This document shows positions 4,986-5,401 of a stretch of DNA of 5,401 nt, piece by piece; within the stretch, counting starts at the first letter, position 1, and every line of letters begins with the position of its first letter. This DNA is from JAVBNU01 sp031551265 (GTDB taxonomy: Bacteria > Cyanobacteriota > Vampirovibrionia > Gastranaerophilales > Gastranaerophilaceae). The position numbers were made by a program, and so were the translations under genes. The notes under the pieces were generated by a model that saw nothing but the letters and a program-made list of their open reading frames with translations, was not told where the DNA came from and did not search any database. The DNA lies in assembly GCA_031551265.1 (NCBI GenBank), contig JAVBNU010000006.1, positions 1 through 5,401 of the forward strand, written 5' to 3'.

Positions 4986-5401
4986 ATGGCTATAAGTGTA
5001 AATGGAGTAAATGCGCTGGCTACAGCGGTTTCCGGAGCGAATGCGGATTGTACTAAATTACAAGATGCGCAAAATTTAGCTAATCAATTAGTTAATTCAA
5101 AGCTCTTTAATGTTGGCTCTGATACATCAGAGAAACCCCAGCTGGAAGAAAACAAAGCTAGACTCGAGGCAGAACTCAAAGAATTGCAAGATAAAATTGC
5201 AAAATTAGAAGAAGAAGTTGCCTCTGACATGACGGCTATTGAGCGTTATCAAGATGAATTGAATACGCGAATAAAAGAACTTATCAAAGAATCTGAAAAT
5301 TTGACTGAAGATCAAGAAAAAGAGATTACTAAAGCTCAAAACGAAGTTATCGAAGAAGTCAAAAAGGGACAAATTGATAAAAAAGATTTCTCAAGCAGAC
5401 T
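4986..5401 (+). CDS. Coiled-coil hypothetical protein, 5' part (3' end beyond the window)
   Basis: 138 full codons are present and the frame is open at the right edge. Residues 1-35 are rich in Ala, Val, Asn and Gly (MAISVNGVNALATAVSGANA) and continue as a probable helix; there is no basic start plus long hydrophobic core, so a classical signal peptide is unlikely. Residues 53-128 are strongly charged, Glu/Lys-rich and form a predicted coiled coil: hydrophobic residues at 60, 64, 67, 71, 74 and 78 follow the 4-3 heptad spacing. I do not recognise the family; long coiled coils occur in secreted effectors, structural proteins and chromosome-handling proteins alike. The ATG at 4986 is supported by GAGG (4977-4980) 5 bases upstream; the overlapping ATG at 4982 leads to an early stop. 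It follows the terminator, so it probably has its own promoter, which I could not place with confidence. Confidence 0.75.
   Translation, partial: MAISVNGVNALATAVSGANADCTKLQDAQNLANQLVNSKLFNVGSDTSEKPQLEENKARLEAELKELQDKIAKLEEEVASDMTAIERYQDELNTRIKELIKESENLTEDQEKEITKAQNEVIEEVKKGQIDKKDFSSR

Overview
The window is AT-rich bacterial DNA holding two divergently transcribed gene groups that face away from a 272-base non-coding region (2960-3231). Nothing in it fixes the species. There are no RNA genes, insertion sequences, CRISPR arrays or phage genes. The gene content suits a host-associated bacterium that decorates its surface with a phosphoalditol-type polysaccharide. A member of an uncultured gut lineage such as Gastranaerophilales (Vampirovibrionia) is a guess from the general look of the proteins, not a result.

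Left half (minus strand, 2959 down to 1). This is a tightly packed surface-glycan operon. In transcription order it encodes a sugar-phosphate nucleotidyltransferase, a small cupin that starts at a TTG codon inside the end of the first gene, a two-domain cytidylyltransferase/short-chain reductase fusion of the type that makes CDP-ribitol, and the first 178 residues of a probable FkbM-family methyltransferase that runs off the left edge. Gaps are 22 and 11 bases and one junction overlaps by 14 bases, so the four are very probably co-transcribed. Together they would activate two building blocks (a hexose-type or other phosphate, and ribitol or a related alditol phosphate) and modify the product.

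Right half (plus strand, 3232 to 4881). A second operon encodes a 356-residue Asn/Gly-rich protein built almost entirely from 17 consecutive 18-residue repeats in perfect register, followed by a Ser/Thr/Asn linker and a His-rich tail. Two small proteins of 74 and 113 residues that I do not recognise follow it. None of the three has a signal peptide. The operon ends in a perfect 16-bp hairpin followed by a T-rich run (4905-4950).

Right edge (4986 to 5401). A separate plus-strand gene starts after the terminator and encodes a protein with a small-residue-rich N-terminus and a long coiled coil. It is cut by the window end.

The most interesting item is the repeat protein and its operon. Strict 18-residue periodicity with invariant Gly and Asn positions and stacked Val and His/Tyr positions predicts a beta-solenoid. 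It resembles RTX beta-rolls and curli repeats in style but matches neither consensus. The two leaderless small proteins made from the same transcript could be partners for its export or assembly; that is inference.
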